From positions 70,542-134,541 of the forward strand of contig KB298910.1 of NCBI GenBank assembly GCA_000328365.1: a DNA stretch of 64,000 bases, read 5' to 3'. Position 1 is the stretch's first letter, and every line of letters begins with the position of its first letter. The notes under the pieces are model-generated. The model was not told the origin of the DNA. It made no database searches and worked only from the letters and a program-made list of their open reading frames with translations. The DNA is from Capitella teleta (Eukaryota; Annelida; Polychaeta; Capitellidae). This document shows, piece after piece, positions 12,101-23,800 of this stretch. The translations under genes and the position numbers were made by a program.

Positions 12101-15100
12101 GTTGGTAATGCCTCTCCCAATGTCAAGAGATATTGGTGAACTTCTATGGAGAACCTGGAGTAATAACGCAGCATTGAGGAGTTGAAAGAGCGCACCATGA
12201 GCAAATACCTTCGGCCTTTGCTGTGCACAGGGCCAAACAGCAACGTCTTCTGAAGGCAGGAGATCAGGTTGAGTTGAGGGCGTAGCAGTAAGTGCCTGTC
12301 TAAGTGCTGGACCAGCATGTTGGCCAAGCCGCTCTTCTCTTGGCCCAACTCCAACAAACGACTTAGCCACTGCAACAGACCGTCAACAGTTCAGCCTGCA
12401 TAAAGTGGGTCTTTGGCTGACCTCATCAGCCGCCAGCTGCAGCTGCTCATACTTATGCTCAGTGAGAATGAGAGGCAGGAAAGCATCTAAAAGCGACCAG
12501 AAGCTCAGGTTCTGCACATGCTCAGTCAGTGTTGTGTAGGCCAGCTGCAGGATGCGCAGCTGTATCTCTTCTGGCATCTGCAAGCACAGCTGCCATGAGC
12601 TGTTAGAATGTAGAGGCACCAACCTCAGCCAAGATGCACTTGAGGCAGTTGAGCAGAGGAAGCAGAGCTTCCGGAGACAGCACGTCCAGAGTACAGAGGC
12701 AGGCATCAATGCACGCAGGACTCACTCTAAAGCCACACCCCTCCTCAGTCCCCAAGTGGGATGACAGCAGAGCCCACTGCTGACTGACATGTTCTGATGA
12801 CAGCATGCCCCACGTCAAACCCAGCTGCAGGTCATCTGATGAACTGAGCAACTACTCTTTCAAAGATGAAGCGTTCACCTTTGAGCACTACAGACCTGTC
12901 CTTGTCGACCCAGTCGGGAGGTTTCATAAAACAGGGAACCGGCAGCCATCGATCAAACAGGGTCTGTTTGAGATTCAGACGGACATGCGCTGGAGCGTGT
13001 CTGCTCAGAGCAACCGCAAACAGCAGAGAGGCATGCTTGCTCAACTGCTGACTCAAAGCCTTCACACACAAAAAACCCAAATAACATCATACTAAATCAT
13101 TCAGCCGTTACTAACTGTGGTCTGCTCAGCCAGTATTGACTGCACACAAGTATTCAGAAGCGTGTGCGTGTGCGCACACTCCCACATAACTGCCCGCAGT
13201 TTATCAACCGACAGCATTGCCCGCAAGAAAGCCACCTGATGGTTGATCCCAGTCATGTGCGCAACCTCTTGCAGCTCTGTCAGTTGCCGTGTGGCGAACG
13301 CCATGAAACTCTCCACAATGCAGCCGCTCAGCATTGCAATCACTTCTTCATCACATCCGCAACGCATCTCTTCGAGCAGTGAGGAGATAAGCAGCAGAGC
13401 TCTGTTCACGCGCGAGGCGTCCAAGTAAACCCTGGTGCCTGCACTGGCAATGAGTTCCACGACCGGCCGCAGAATCAGCTGCAGATGCTCATGACTCACC
13501 ACGTGAGCATCCAACGCCAGCAGCAGCATCCGACTCAGCTGCACACCTACGTACTGCATTAGAAGCGCAGGCAACAGCAGATGAAAGACTCACTAGACGC
13601 GACCTCATTCTCTGCACTCATCAGATGTTCCGCACAATCGTGTTGCAGAGACTGCAGCATGGCTTCAGGGGACCATGCCTCATGAGACTGGGCAGCCATC
13701 CATTGAGACACCTCCTGCCATAACGCCTCTCCTCTCTGCAGTGCCTCAGCTGCACTGATCACACACAGTACACTCGCAAACGCCTCTGGATTCACACGCT
13801 CCTGTGATCCAACACAAATGAAGACGCGACCATCATTTAGTCAGACCCACCGTGTCGATGATACGCATCAAAGTGCGTAGGAAGAAGCAGTGGAGAGCGC
13901 CACGCACGTGCAGCTCCACAGTGCTGCAACTGGTCGTCAGCAACTTCCTGCACACATTGGAGCAGTGTGATTGAATGACGTGGTACCAGTGAACTCACCG
14001 CACACAGGACAGCACTTCTGGCCCCAGGACTGGCTCCGCAGGTAACTGACTCAGCCCCTGGAAGATGAACACCAAGCAGGAACCGTCCCAGGCCTCATCA
14101 GACATTCCCTTGAAGAAATCCTCAAAGAACTTCTCTGCAAAAATATTTCTCTTTTCTAAAACACTGGTCGTTCAACGTCTTTGTACTGACCTCTCTTGTG
14201 TCCACTCAGCTCTGAGTGGCAACGGCTGAAGAAGGCGGGGAGAGCAGTATCCATGGCAGGGAAGCCCTTGATACGAGCGACGGATGGCCTTTGAAGACAG
14301 CTATGATGAAACGAACAATTGGTCGCGATACTCACGAGTGATAGACTTTGGAGTCAGTGAGCATCTTCATGAATGGACCCAGGATAAACTACAAGCAGAT
14401 ATCAGTCAGCTGTGCAAATACTTTGAATGGGAAGTGACCTTGAGGACGCGAGGGTCGCTCAGGTGATCAGAGGTCAAGTGCATGCTGAGAGTGAACTTAA
14501 CCGCCCATTCCTTAACCGCAACACTCTCGTGGTGCGACATCCTCACAAGCAGAGAAGTTAACCAGGTCACATGGACGCTGACCTTGCCTGGAGGGAAATT
14601 TGAATAATGGATAAATGAAGGCTTTTATTACCTGCACATGCAGAGCGCAGTGCAGCCGACAGCAGAACGTCTTTCATCCTGGAGTCGAGCACAGGTTTGA
14701 TGACGTGGATCTGCAATCACGAGGATGAGGAGGTTGATCAAAATCAAAGAGGTTACTGACCTGCTTCTCCTCCAGGGTCTCAGCAACCAGGACGAGGGCA
14801 TCCCACACAACGCACTGCTCCATCCCTAACCCTGCATCCCATTGGAAGAGGGCGTCACTGAATGAAGGAGTGACACTGACATGGTTCGAGTGCAAAGCAT
14901 CCATGATTCGCTTCAGCAGGTAGCTTGTCCTCTTGCGCGTGAGGGGACTGGGACTAGAGAGGCCGCTCTGCAGTATTTCCCAGAAGCTGTCCTCCTCTGC
15001 CAGCAGCTGAGTGATGGGGCCGGGTGGACCACATGGCGGCAGGAATAGGTCAGCCAGTGCACACAGCAGCAGTAGCGCCTGACTGCAGCTGTCGTCTGAG

Positions 15101-15765
15101 CCGTGCGAATGAAACACTGAACGCACGCATCTCCACAGAGGAAGCAGCTGAGGGTCATCTCTGAGCAGAGGAGTGAGCATGTTGATGGCGTGACAGGCCA
15201 CTCTCCCCTCCCCTTTGCGTAGAATTTCCTCCAACACTGCCAACACGCGTGCTTTCCAATCATTGGAGAAGAAATCAACGGAGAAATTGGACAGCAGATC
15301 CAGCGCTAGCATGGCCACCACGCCCGGTTCAGCCTCAAAGTAAGTGGCACTCTGCTCCCTGATGTACTTCTCAAGGGAAGCACAGCACGCCTCTAGAATT
15401 ACTGCGCGTGTGCTTGGGGGCAGGAGAGGGAAGACAGTGGCCAGGATGTCGATCACGCAGTGAGCGTTCTCTTTGGTCATGAAATCTGCATGCAGCAAGG
15501 GCAGACAGACTTCAGCCAGGAGACAAGCGCTGTCCTCGCTCAGTGAAAGCGCACCCTGGTGACTCTGATGATGATTACTGTTGGCTGTCATGGAACTGAT
15601 GGAAGGTAGTTTGATCAGCGCTCTGGCAATTTCCAAATGCTGAAGAGGGTCCGCAGGTGGAGAAAGCTCGATCATAGATTTGATGCGGGCAACGACGCTT
15701 ATTATTTTAGCGTTAAGAATTTTGTTCGAGTCGACTATGGCAGCCAATACCTCGAGCGACGCCAT
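9183..15765 (-). CDS. TARBP1: TARBP1-type tRNA ribose 2'-O-methyltransferase
   Basis: Large SPOUT methyltransferase; the human protein is a candidate for Gm18 formation in tRNA. The ATG is at 15763-15765 and exon 1 is 14761-15765 (335 codons). About twenty exons follow, mostly separated by introns of about 50 bases. The long helical HEAT/armadillo-like N-terminal region ends in the SPOUT knot in the last four exons: 10667-10843, 9588-9712, 9398-9534 and 9183-9345. Diagnostic strings are [32 protein letters not shown] then [11 protein letters not shown], and [20 protein letters not shown], near-identical in pattern to vertebrate TARBP1. Middle exon boundaries were not all fixed. One long intron (9713-10666) carries a decayed DNA transposon. 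BTBD9 lies head-to-head 1.4 kb away. Confidence 0.93.
9782..10610 (-). mobile_element. Decayed pogo/Tigger-like DNA transposon
   Basis: The left edge acagtaaaacctcgatgtgt resembles the CAGTA(A/G)AACCTCGAT terminal repeats of Tc1-mariner Tigger/pogo elements. A weaker complementary edge with ttcgacacaggg and ttcgaggg lies near 10540-10600. On the minus strand, a frame from 10123 starts [17 protein letters not shown], like the N-terminus of Tigger/CENP-B-type transposases. The reading frame is short, so the copy is not functional. It sits in a TARBP1 intron. Extent and family are tentative. Confidence 0.4.
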
Positions 15766-17178
15766 ATTGAATGGTATTATCGCTCACCTCTGAAGAAAAA
15801 TGTGTAAATCATCTGTTATTATGACATGCAGAAGGATTCAATCGCCTTTTTGATGTTTATTAATAATAACTGTATCTTGTGTTCGATTTGTTTCGGTCTG
15901 AATACACCGCATATTGCATGACAGCTGGAATATAATTTGGAAAATGCTCACGTTTTAGCAGACGACGCCGAACTTCTGATAGGTAGGCCTAACTAGCATC
16001 CATTATTATATATTCTAAGAAAAATAGCCGTATATTTGAAGATAGACCATAATTTTTAAAGAAATATTTTTACATTCGATTGTACGTTCAAAAGGAAATG
16101 TTTCGACTGTATAATAAAATAATGATTATATATTACGTGGACGGTTTAAAGCTTGGTGATGGTGGTTAGATTTACATGTCAAACATGGTTGACTCATGAT
16201 TAAAGCGTTTTGGAAACTACTGCGTTTTATGGACTTTATTTGTACGTATCGCCAAACGCACTCGCAAATTGGTCACGTAATATTCACTCTAATCAGATTG
16301 CAACTTTTGATGCCTCGTGTTGATCTTCAATCCTTTATTATTGTGGATTGCCAAATGTAAAATGGAAGGGGGCTTAACTTAGCACAGATTCTCGGGCGAG
16401 GTCTGAGACCCATTGGGCTCGCAGTATATAAATAAAGAAAAACTCGAACGTCAGATTGTAACAGTGCCGAAACAAAGGCACTTTAATCCAATCAACCTGA
16501 ACCTGAACCTGTACAAGTATGTCAGCTAGGCTTAACTAAACTAGTAAGGGGGTTGGGCTCGCAATCTTGAATCTCGAGCTGTCCGTCAGCTGCTCAGTAC
16601 TTTACTGTTTGTCTTGTGATTCATGACCCATTTTCGTTGGGAATCAGTAGTGTCTCTAGCCATCTGGCTTGGCACAGTATGTTTGAGTATGAGTATACAT
16701 GAGCTTCAATCTAACGTTACCAAGTGGCAAGTCAAAGTCAAAGCCACTTCAAGTCGCAGCTAGTCACGAGGCGTATTGGCAGCGATGAAAATAACCCCTG
16801 GATACTAGAGAATGAACTGACAATAATTTTAAGAGTTCTTTATATGATTCGTATCAACATGAGGTCAATATTTCTATTTCTGACAACCGTGAAAATTGTG
16901 ATTTCTATAAATCCATTGCTGAGCCAGCAATGTATCCTCCAGTGATGTCCTGAACTATCACTCAAACCTTTTAATAATATACCTATGTCAGCTAACTATC
17001 AATTAATCAAATCGATCTCAACCTAGGGAGGTCATGATTGATTTCTTGGACAAGGCTTCTGATCCCGATGGAAGTATTCTGAAAATGATATTGAATAATT
17101 GACTTTACAGTATTTCTTCATGCAATTGAGCCAATTTCTCTTCCCCTCCAGGTGAAATAATACTCGATAAATAAAGCG
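15766..17178. other. Head-to-head spacer between TARBP1 and BTBD9
   Basis: This 1.4 kb stretch should hold the divergent promoters and 5' leaders of both genes. I see no CpG-rich core, no clear TATA box that I can assign, and no extra gene. The small open frame at 16724-16945 has no recognisable domain. Confidence 0.5.
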
Positions 17179-19516
17179 ATGTGTGACCACCATCACCTTC
17201 GACCCCAAACCTCCTCCCATGCGTCAGGAGACGTGGAACACGTCAACTTCCTCTCAGAAGACATAGGAGCTCTTTTCCTGCAGGACAACTACAGCGACAT
17301 CACTTTAGTCGTGGAGGAGAAAAAGTTCCCTGTGCACAAAGTCATCTTAGCTGCTCGCTCAGAGTACTTCAGGTAGGACTGAGTCGTTGTTTGAAATTAC
17401 CAGCTGACGCTTATTGGTTTGAGCAGAGCGCTGCTTTTTGGAGGATTGTGTGAATCAAAACCTGGAGTGCATGAGATCACTCTGAAGGATACGGCTGCTT
17501 CGTCCTTCCAGCATCTTCTCAAGTACATCTACACAGGAAGAATGTTGCTCACATCTCTGCAGGTTAGCTCCCCTTACTCCGATGATTTAAATCCAAGTGA
17601 TCTGTCTGGCAGGAGGAGAGTCTCCTGGATGTTCTTGGTCTTGCTGATCGATTCGGCTTCGTTGAGTTGAAGAACTCAATATCGCAGTACCTTGAAGCCA
17701 TGTTGAGTATCCGAAATGTGTGCCTCATCTACGACATGGCCAGCGTATACAGCCTCAGCTCCCTGCTCCAGACGTGTTTTGAATTCATGGATCAGAATGC
17801 GATGGATACATTACAATCCGACAGCTTCATGACGCTCTCAGCTGTGAGTACTGTGCGGCTATTGCATCAATATCTCATGTTGCTTCGACAGTCTTCAATG
17901 CGCGCTGTGCTTTCGAGGGATTCCTTCTGCGCTCCTGAGATCGAGATCTTCAAAGCCGTGCGTCGTTGGGCCGAACAGAACCCGGAAGTAGAGCTGTCCA
18001 GCGTCATGTGTTCCGTGCGCTTGCCATTGATGAGTCTGGGGGAACTGTTGAACATCGTGCGGGAGTCTAGTCTGGTGTCGGCCGATCTCATCCTTGACAG
18101 CATTAACATCAAAACGACTCACCGAGATACTGAGCTGTCTTACAGGGGATCCCTTGGTGAGAATTGAATCCAACTCCTGTCGCATCGTTTAAACCTCATT
18201 TTCAGTCCCTGAGGAGAACATTGCGACTCTGAGACATGGAGCGCAGGTGATCCGTGGTGAAATGAAGAGCGCTCTCCTTGACGGAGACTTCAATAATTAC
18301 GATCTTGATCGGGGTTTTTCACGTCATCCGATCGATGACAATAACCCCCAGCAAGGGATTGTGGTACAGCTTGGCTCAGCCAGCATCATAAACACTATTC
18401 GTCTACTACTCTGGGATAAGGACATGCGGTTGGTGCTCTGTGAACTCCACCACAAACGCGGCTTACACTTTGTTTTAGGTCGTACTCATACCACATTGAA
18501 GTGTCAATGGACGAGAAGGATTGGGTGCGAGTCATTGATCACACGCGGTTCCAGTGCAGGTCTTGGCAATACCTCCGCTTCCCACAGCGGGTTGTCAAGT
18601 AAGCTCCTCCTCATCCTCCCCCCCCTCTCAATTCCCTACTCTCCTTGTAGGTTTGTCAAGATCACAGGAACTCACAACTCGGTGAACCGCGTTTTTCACT
18701 TGGTTTGCTTCGAATGCATGTTTTCTAAGAAAACTGTTGAGTTGGAAGGCGGCATCATTGGTGAGCTTCCCTGCAATCCTACATCCTCATTCCTCGTCTC
18801 CTTCTCAGTACCCAGGGAGAACGTGGCCACCATAAGACACAGTGCGTGCGTAGTGGAAGGCGTCAGCAGATGTCGCAATGCACTCATCAACGGAGACATC
18901 CAGAACTATGACTGGGACAGCGGATACACCTGCCACCAACTGGGCAGTGGCGCCATCGTGGTGCAGCTGGCACAACCCTATGTCCTCTCCTCGATGAGGT
19001 CAGTCTCCTGTCAACTTAAGCATTGACCTCTACTGACCTCTCTGCAGACTGCTGCTGTGGGATTGCGACGGCCGATCGTACAGTTACTACGTTGAAGTCT
19101 CAACTGACCAGCAACACTGGACGATGATCGCGGACTTCACCAAGAAACCATGCCGGTCAGGCGGAGTTTACCCCATTTGACTTTCGTAGTGACCTCTGCT
19201 TCTTCACAGGTCATGGCAGGTATTTACTTTCCCAAGCTGTGCGATGACCTTTATCAAAATAGTCGGAACCCACAACACAGCTAACGAGGTCTTTCACTGT
19301 GTGCACTTTGAGTGTCCCGCTGAAAGCTCCGCGCTCTCTGAGTTTGAGAGCCGTCGTTCTTCTGAGGACCCCTCACCTCCGACGCTACGCCTGCTGCCCC
19401 CTGCTGGCAGCAACATGGCTCTGCAGGGGCTGAACCAAGCTGCAGACGCAGAGGACGGTTACGGGGGCATGTTGCAGGACGGAGAGCGAAGTGCCTCTCC
19501 CACTCTCTCCAGCTGA
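17179..19516 (+). CDS. BTBD9: BTB/POZ domain-containing protein 9
   Basis: Ten exons: 17179-17372, 17427-17562, 17613-17843, 17892-18156, 18206-18428, 18479-18598, 18651-18760, 18809-18998, 19048-19155, 19210-19516. They total 1884 bases, 627 residues (human about 612). Order: BTB/POZ (NYSDITLVVEEKKFPVHKVI, about 35-130), BACK helices (about 130-260), then two discoidin-like (F5/8 C) repeats marked by ALLDGDFNNYDLDRGFSRHP and SGYTCHQLGSGAIVVQL, each ending in a GTHN block. The C-terminal tail is low-complexity. BTBD9 proteins are linked to Cullin-3 ubiquitin ligases, sleep and iron biology in animals. Intron 3 (17844-17891) is only 48 bases, in frame and stop-free, so its retention would add 16 residues. 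An AATAAA follows the stop at about 19529. Confidence 0.96.
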
Positions 19517-20889
19517 TTCGTTATGATGCAATAAATGTCTTATTTAACTGTTTTACATTTGCCCCATGTCTGAGTAAGTCCAGGTTGGAGCTAGCAGATG
19601 TTATAATTGTGAATTTAATGCTCAACTGCATTGCAGAGTGAATGGCCTGTAACACTTTTGAGACTGGTGTTTGAGGAGAGGGTGAGCCCTGGGATTCCCA
19701 TCTTATGGCGTAATCTCAAATTGATTGGAGTTCTTATTCTCTAATGGACTTCATTACTAATGTTATATCTATTGAATAGTGAAGGTAGCTGGTGGAAAGA
19801 AATGGTAAACAGCGCCTGGTAGCCCTCAACGCATGCACATGGGGTCAACAGCGTACAAGGGACACACAGACTCAACTTAGCTGCTTAGCAATAATTGGCA
19901 TAAAATGCTGCTCACATTAATAATGAAAAATAGAAATAAACATAATATTTAGATGTATATCAAAATTGAATGATGATAAGAGTTGACAAGTTAAAAAGTT
20001 AACATGAAAATGAAAAGTGCTTTATGATTCCGTGAAATGAGTAATGCGTTATGATTTCGTAGAGTAAAAAGTGCGCTGTGAGCAGTGTCTGGTATGAACA
20101 GAGAATTCTGCTGTAAAATACACGATGATCACATTGTTGGCTACATAACTTCAACCATATAAATTAAAGTAAATATATTATTATCTTCTAAGCGTATCCA
20201 CTGAAAATTCAATGGAGGGGGGGGTGGTGTCTTTTAACTGATTAACTGGTCGCTTCAGAGCCAAGTACGATAGAATCTCGATGGAGATATGTTCATAAAT
20301 TTCTCTAATTATCAGTATAGGTTTGGTCGCATTAGTATGGCTAATTATGCTAAGGTAATAAGTGAGCTAACTGATTCACAGAGACGTATTCGCCTGGAGT
20401 GGTGAATTGTGATCGAAACCTTGACTTTACTATTCGCGACAAGAGAAAAGTCGCCGACAGAGTAATTGAAAGTGTCACTCAGCGAACGATAGCATCAACG
20501 CACTTCATTTATCTTAATTATTCGCATTTCAACCCTGTCATTACAGCCTCACAGAGTGGAGATATGTTGACAGCCACCAGGCGAAATATGATGCACGACG
20601 TATGCAACATTCCGGTGTGAATATTATAAACAATGAACGTGGAATAAAAACACGGAGAAATATATTTGAATTCGAATATTTATTTCCACATTGTTCAAAG
20701 AGAGTATATAAAAATAGACTGGGTTACGTCATTGTTGTTTTCTCTCAATTAATAGTTAATCTCGGTGCGCTGATGTTTTGGCAAGAGTGTTTGTAAACAA
20801 AGCAGGTTTTTGTTATGATGAGGTAGAGATGTGTGGGAGAGGGAGAGCTGTGAATGAAGTTATGTAATAAATAAAAGGGGTAATAATAA
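19517..20889. other. Spacer between BTBD9 and the receptor-pseudokinase gene
   Basis: It contains the 3' end of BTBD9, a dispersed repeat at 19812-20006 and AT-rich sequence. No additional gene is supported. Confidence 0.5.
19812..20006 (+). repeat. 195-base dispersed repeat, copy A
   Basis: It starts gcgcctggtagccctcaacg and ends near aagttaacatg. A second copy in the same orientation at 63404-63602 differs by only a handful of substitutions and small indels by eye. There is no coding sense and no tRNA promoter boxes, so the family is unknown. Confidence 0.9.
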
Positions 20890-23800
20890 TTAAACCGCAG
20901 CTGATGGGAGCACGTGGTTTAGGCGACGAAGAATGTACTCTGATGATGGCGTGTGGTCATTCTGCCAGCACTCTCGCATCACCGGTAACATCTGGTCAAA
21001 AAAAAGATCAGACGAACATTCAATGGGGTCAAAGTTCACTGACCTGCTGGGCGATGAACCCTAGGGCTCCCCGCTCCCCCATCTCCCTTAACGTCCGCAT
21101 CATCCTCCGAGATGCCCCGGATGAAGGGCGCTTTCGGAATGCTTCAAGGTCAGCCAGAACGTCCTCTTTCTCCATTACTTGTTTGATGATGAGTTCGGAG
21201 TCATGAACGAGGTCAGCGATTGACGAGCTGACACTCTCGCGACCGTCGTCTTGCGGACTCCCTCTCAGCCTAGAACTGCTGAGGGGATCATCTGGGCTGG
21301 TGGGCGACTCATCCGAGGGGGAAGCGCGGGCGGAGATCTTACGGGCCGTGTGCACTGCGGACACGCCCAGTTTGGGCAGTGAGTGCGTCTTGTAGTCAGT
21401 TCTGTCTCTGCTTGCCAGCGAGAAAGGTTCGCTGGCTGACGGTCGCATGTGGTGCCGTTTGCGACACGGCTGTTTCATGAGGTACAGGTGGGGCAGGCGG
21501 CTCTCATCGACGCACTCACCGTTGCTCTCTACTCCACTGTCACCTCTGACCTGCTGACTCAGCATACTGACGTCGGAACCGTCCGCTCTTTCCGACCCAT
21601 TCAGCTCGCTCTGGTGGAAGCCGCTGTCAGCGTCACTAGTGATGCTGATGTTGCCTTCCAGTGATGCAATGGACGCTCGCTTGCTTCTTTCCATGCGCCT
21701 GCGCACAGGTAGCGTCCTCTGGAAGCGATTCTTCCTTGACGCGTTTCTCTGCGAAACTTCTTCATCCTCATAGATGGTTTCGAAGCTGACAGCGGACGTG
21801 TTGTAGACGTCATCCGGGGTCATGGGCGAACTGTCTTCGCTCGAGTCATGGCTGGAATGCTGTTGCCCAGCAACGTCTGTGTACACGTGGTCGGGCGTCT
21901 CATGTGAGGAGAAATCGTCGTAGAGAGGGATCGCCACGTCGAGCATCTCCTCACTGTTGAGTCCTGAGAGTTGCGTCATGCGCGTGAGTTGGGTCTGTGC
22001 GACACAGGGTACGGGGGGAAGGGAGCGCTGTTGGATACAATCCACCGATTTCGAATGAGCTTTGTGACCAAGACGATTGGCACTAGTTCGGCGTTTGCCT
22101 CGCGCTTCGAACGCGCTCGGCTGACGAGTTGGGTGATCACTGAGAAGCTCGAGAAAATTAGAGAAGAGTTTGTTGTCGGTGTCGGGACTGTCAGTGCACG
22201 CCCTGATGTCTTTAACGCTGCTGGAACATTTACATTCAGCGCTCATTGAGTCTTGGTCGAAGGAGCGCTGACTAGCGGACACTCTGCTTGACGCCCGCCG
22301 CTTCCCCGTGACTAACAACATCTCTAGAACTATGACACCCAGGGCACGGATGTCGGAGGCGAATTTACTCGGGTGAGATGCCACCTCGCTTGAAATGCTC
22401 CACAGGGAACGAGGGTGTGCCAGGGAACACGAAGAAGGGAAGATGGAGAGCTCGTAGGAGCAATCGAAATCTGAGATGACAGCACGCACACCGCCGTTCT
22501 GAAATCAGGGGAAAGTCAGCGTAGTAGTAATAATTACAATAGGCGACCGTATGATTAGTATTAATTACGATAAGCGACCGTATAATTAGTATTAATTACG
22601 ATATGCGACCGTATGATTAGTATTAATTACAATAGGCGACCGTATAATTAGTATTAATTACAATAGGCGACCGTATAATTAGTATTAATTACGATAAGCG
22701 ACCGTATAATTAGTATTAATTACGATAGGCGACCGTAGGCCCATACAAAAGCCAGGCGTACCTCAGCAGGTGATGTCATGTGTACAGAGTGCGAGGTCAG
22801 CGCATTGTGGACGATGTTTAGCGAGTGGAGATGGTCAAGCCCGGAGGTGATGTCTCTGGTCACTTTGTGTAGGGTGACCTCGGTCAGTTCCCTAGCCAGA
22901 AGGAACTCATGGAGCGAACCGTGGGCAAAGTGGTCTCGACAAACAACGCTGAAAGAGGAACGTCACCCGATGGGTACAGAGATTTAGGTTCCCGTCACCT
23001 GCTCTCCGGACTGAGCACCTGGTGGGTGAAGGCGCAAATGGCGGCTGTGTAGTTGTTGTGTGGCGCCACCCAGTGGCAGGGACTGAGGTTCGGATGCGGC
23101 GCTGACGACAGACGCAGGAGGCAGTTGACCTCACTGCGCCATCTCTGCAAGGACGCCGGCGGGAATACCTTCATGACCCCTGACCTCAGGCTCCCGACCT
23201 TCTCACGCCACTGGACGAGAAACTGCGAGGAGACACCGTGCTGGAAAACATCGTAATTGTGAATAAACGGGAACTGAAACCACACGAGTTCTCCAATGAA
23301 AAAAAAAGAAAAAAAATGAAAAAAAAAAAAAAAATAATAATAATAAAAGAGGTGTCATCTTATGTTTCTACTCATGAAAATTGGTGTTGTCATGGCGACG
23401 AGGATAATAATCGCCCGAGGGGGGCAGCGCCGGCGTTCTTTTCATTCCTTGATTTGTGAACCGACCCCCCGACCCCCGCCCCCCATTATCTCTTCACCAT
23501 CTCTCTCTATAGCCTATAATATATCTCTCCTTTACGTTCTTTTCAATCACACCGACCAATTATGATCCCTTCTAGACTAATAACAATTGGAATACCAAAA
23601 ATGGCAAAGTAATCCTCAGGAATCCGATTCACTTTTAAATGTGGGGGTTATTGCTAACAAGGAAAACGGTTGTCACCCGAGCGGATGGGATTAGAAACAC
23701 AAGACCCGCTGAAGCCCTTTGCGTGGCTTCAATGCCTTTTTTGTGTTATTCGTGATGTAGAGACACAAAGTTGTCTCTTTTAAACACCGAAATGTTTAGA

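Noticed and set aside
11242-13095. Plus-strand open frames opposite TARBP1
   Set aside because: They are antisense shadows of GC-richer TARBP1 exons and cross its splice sites.
22510-22740. CRISPR-like array
   Set aside because: The 31-base units are contiguous without unique spacers and lie in an animal intron; this is a minisatellite.
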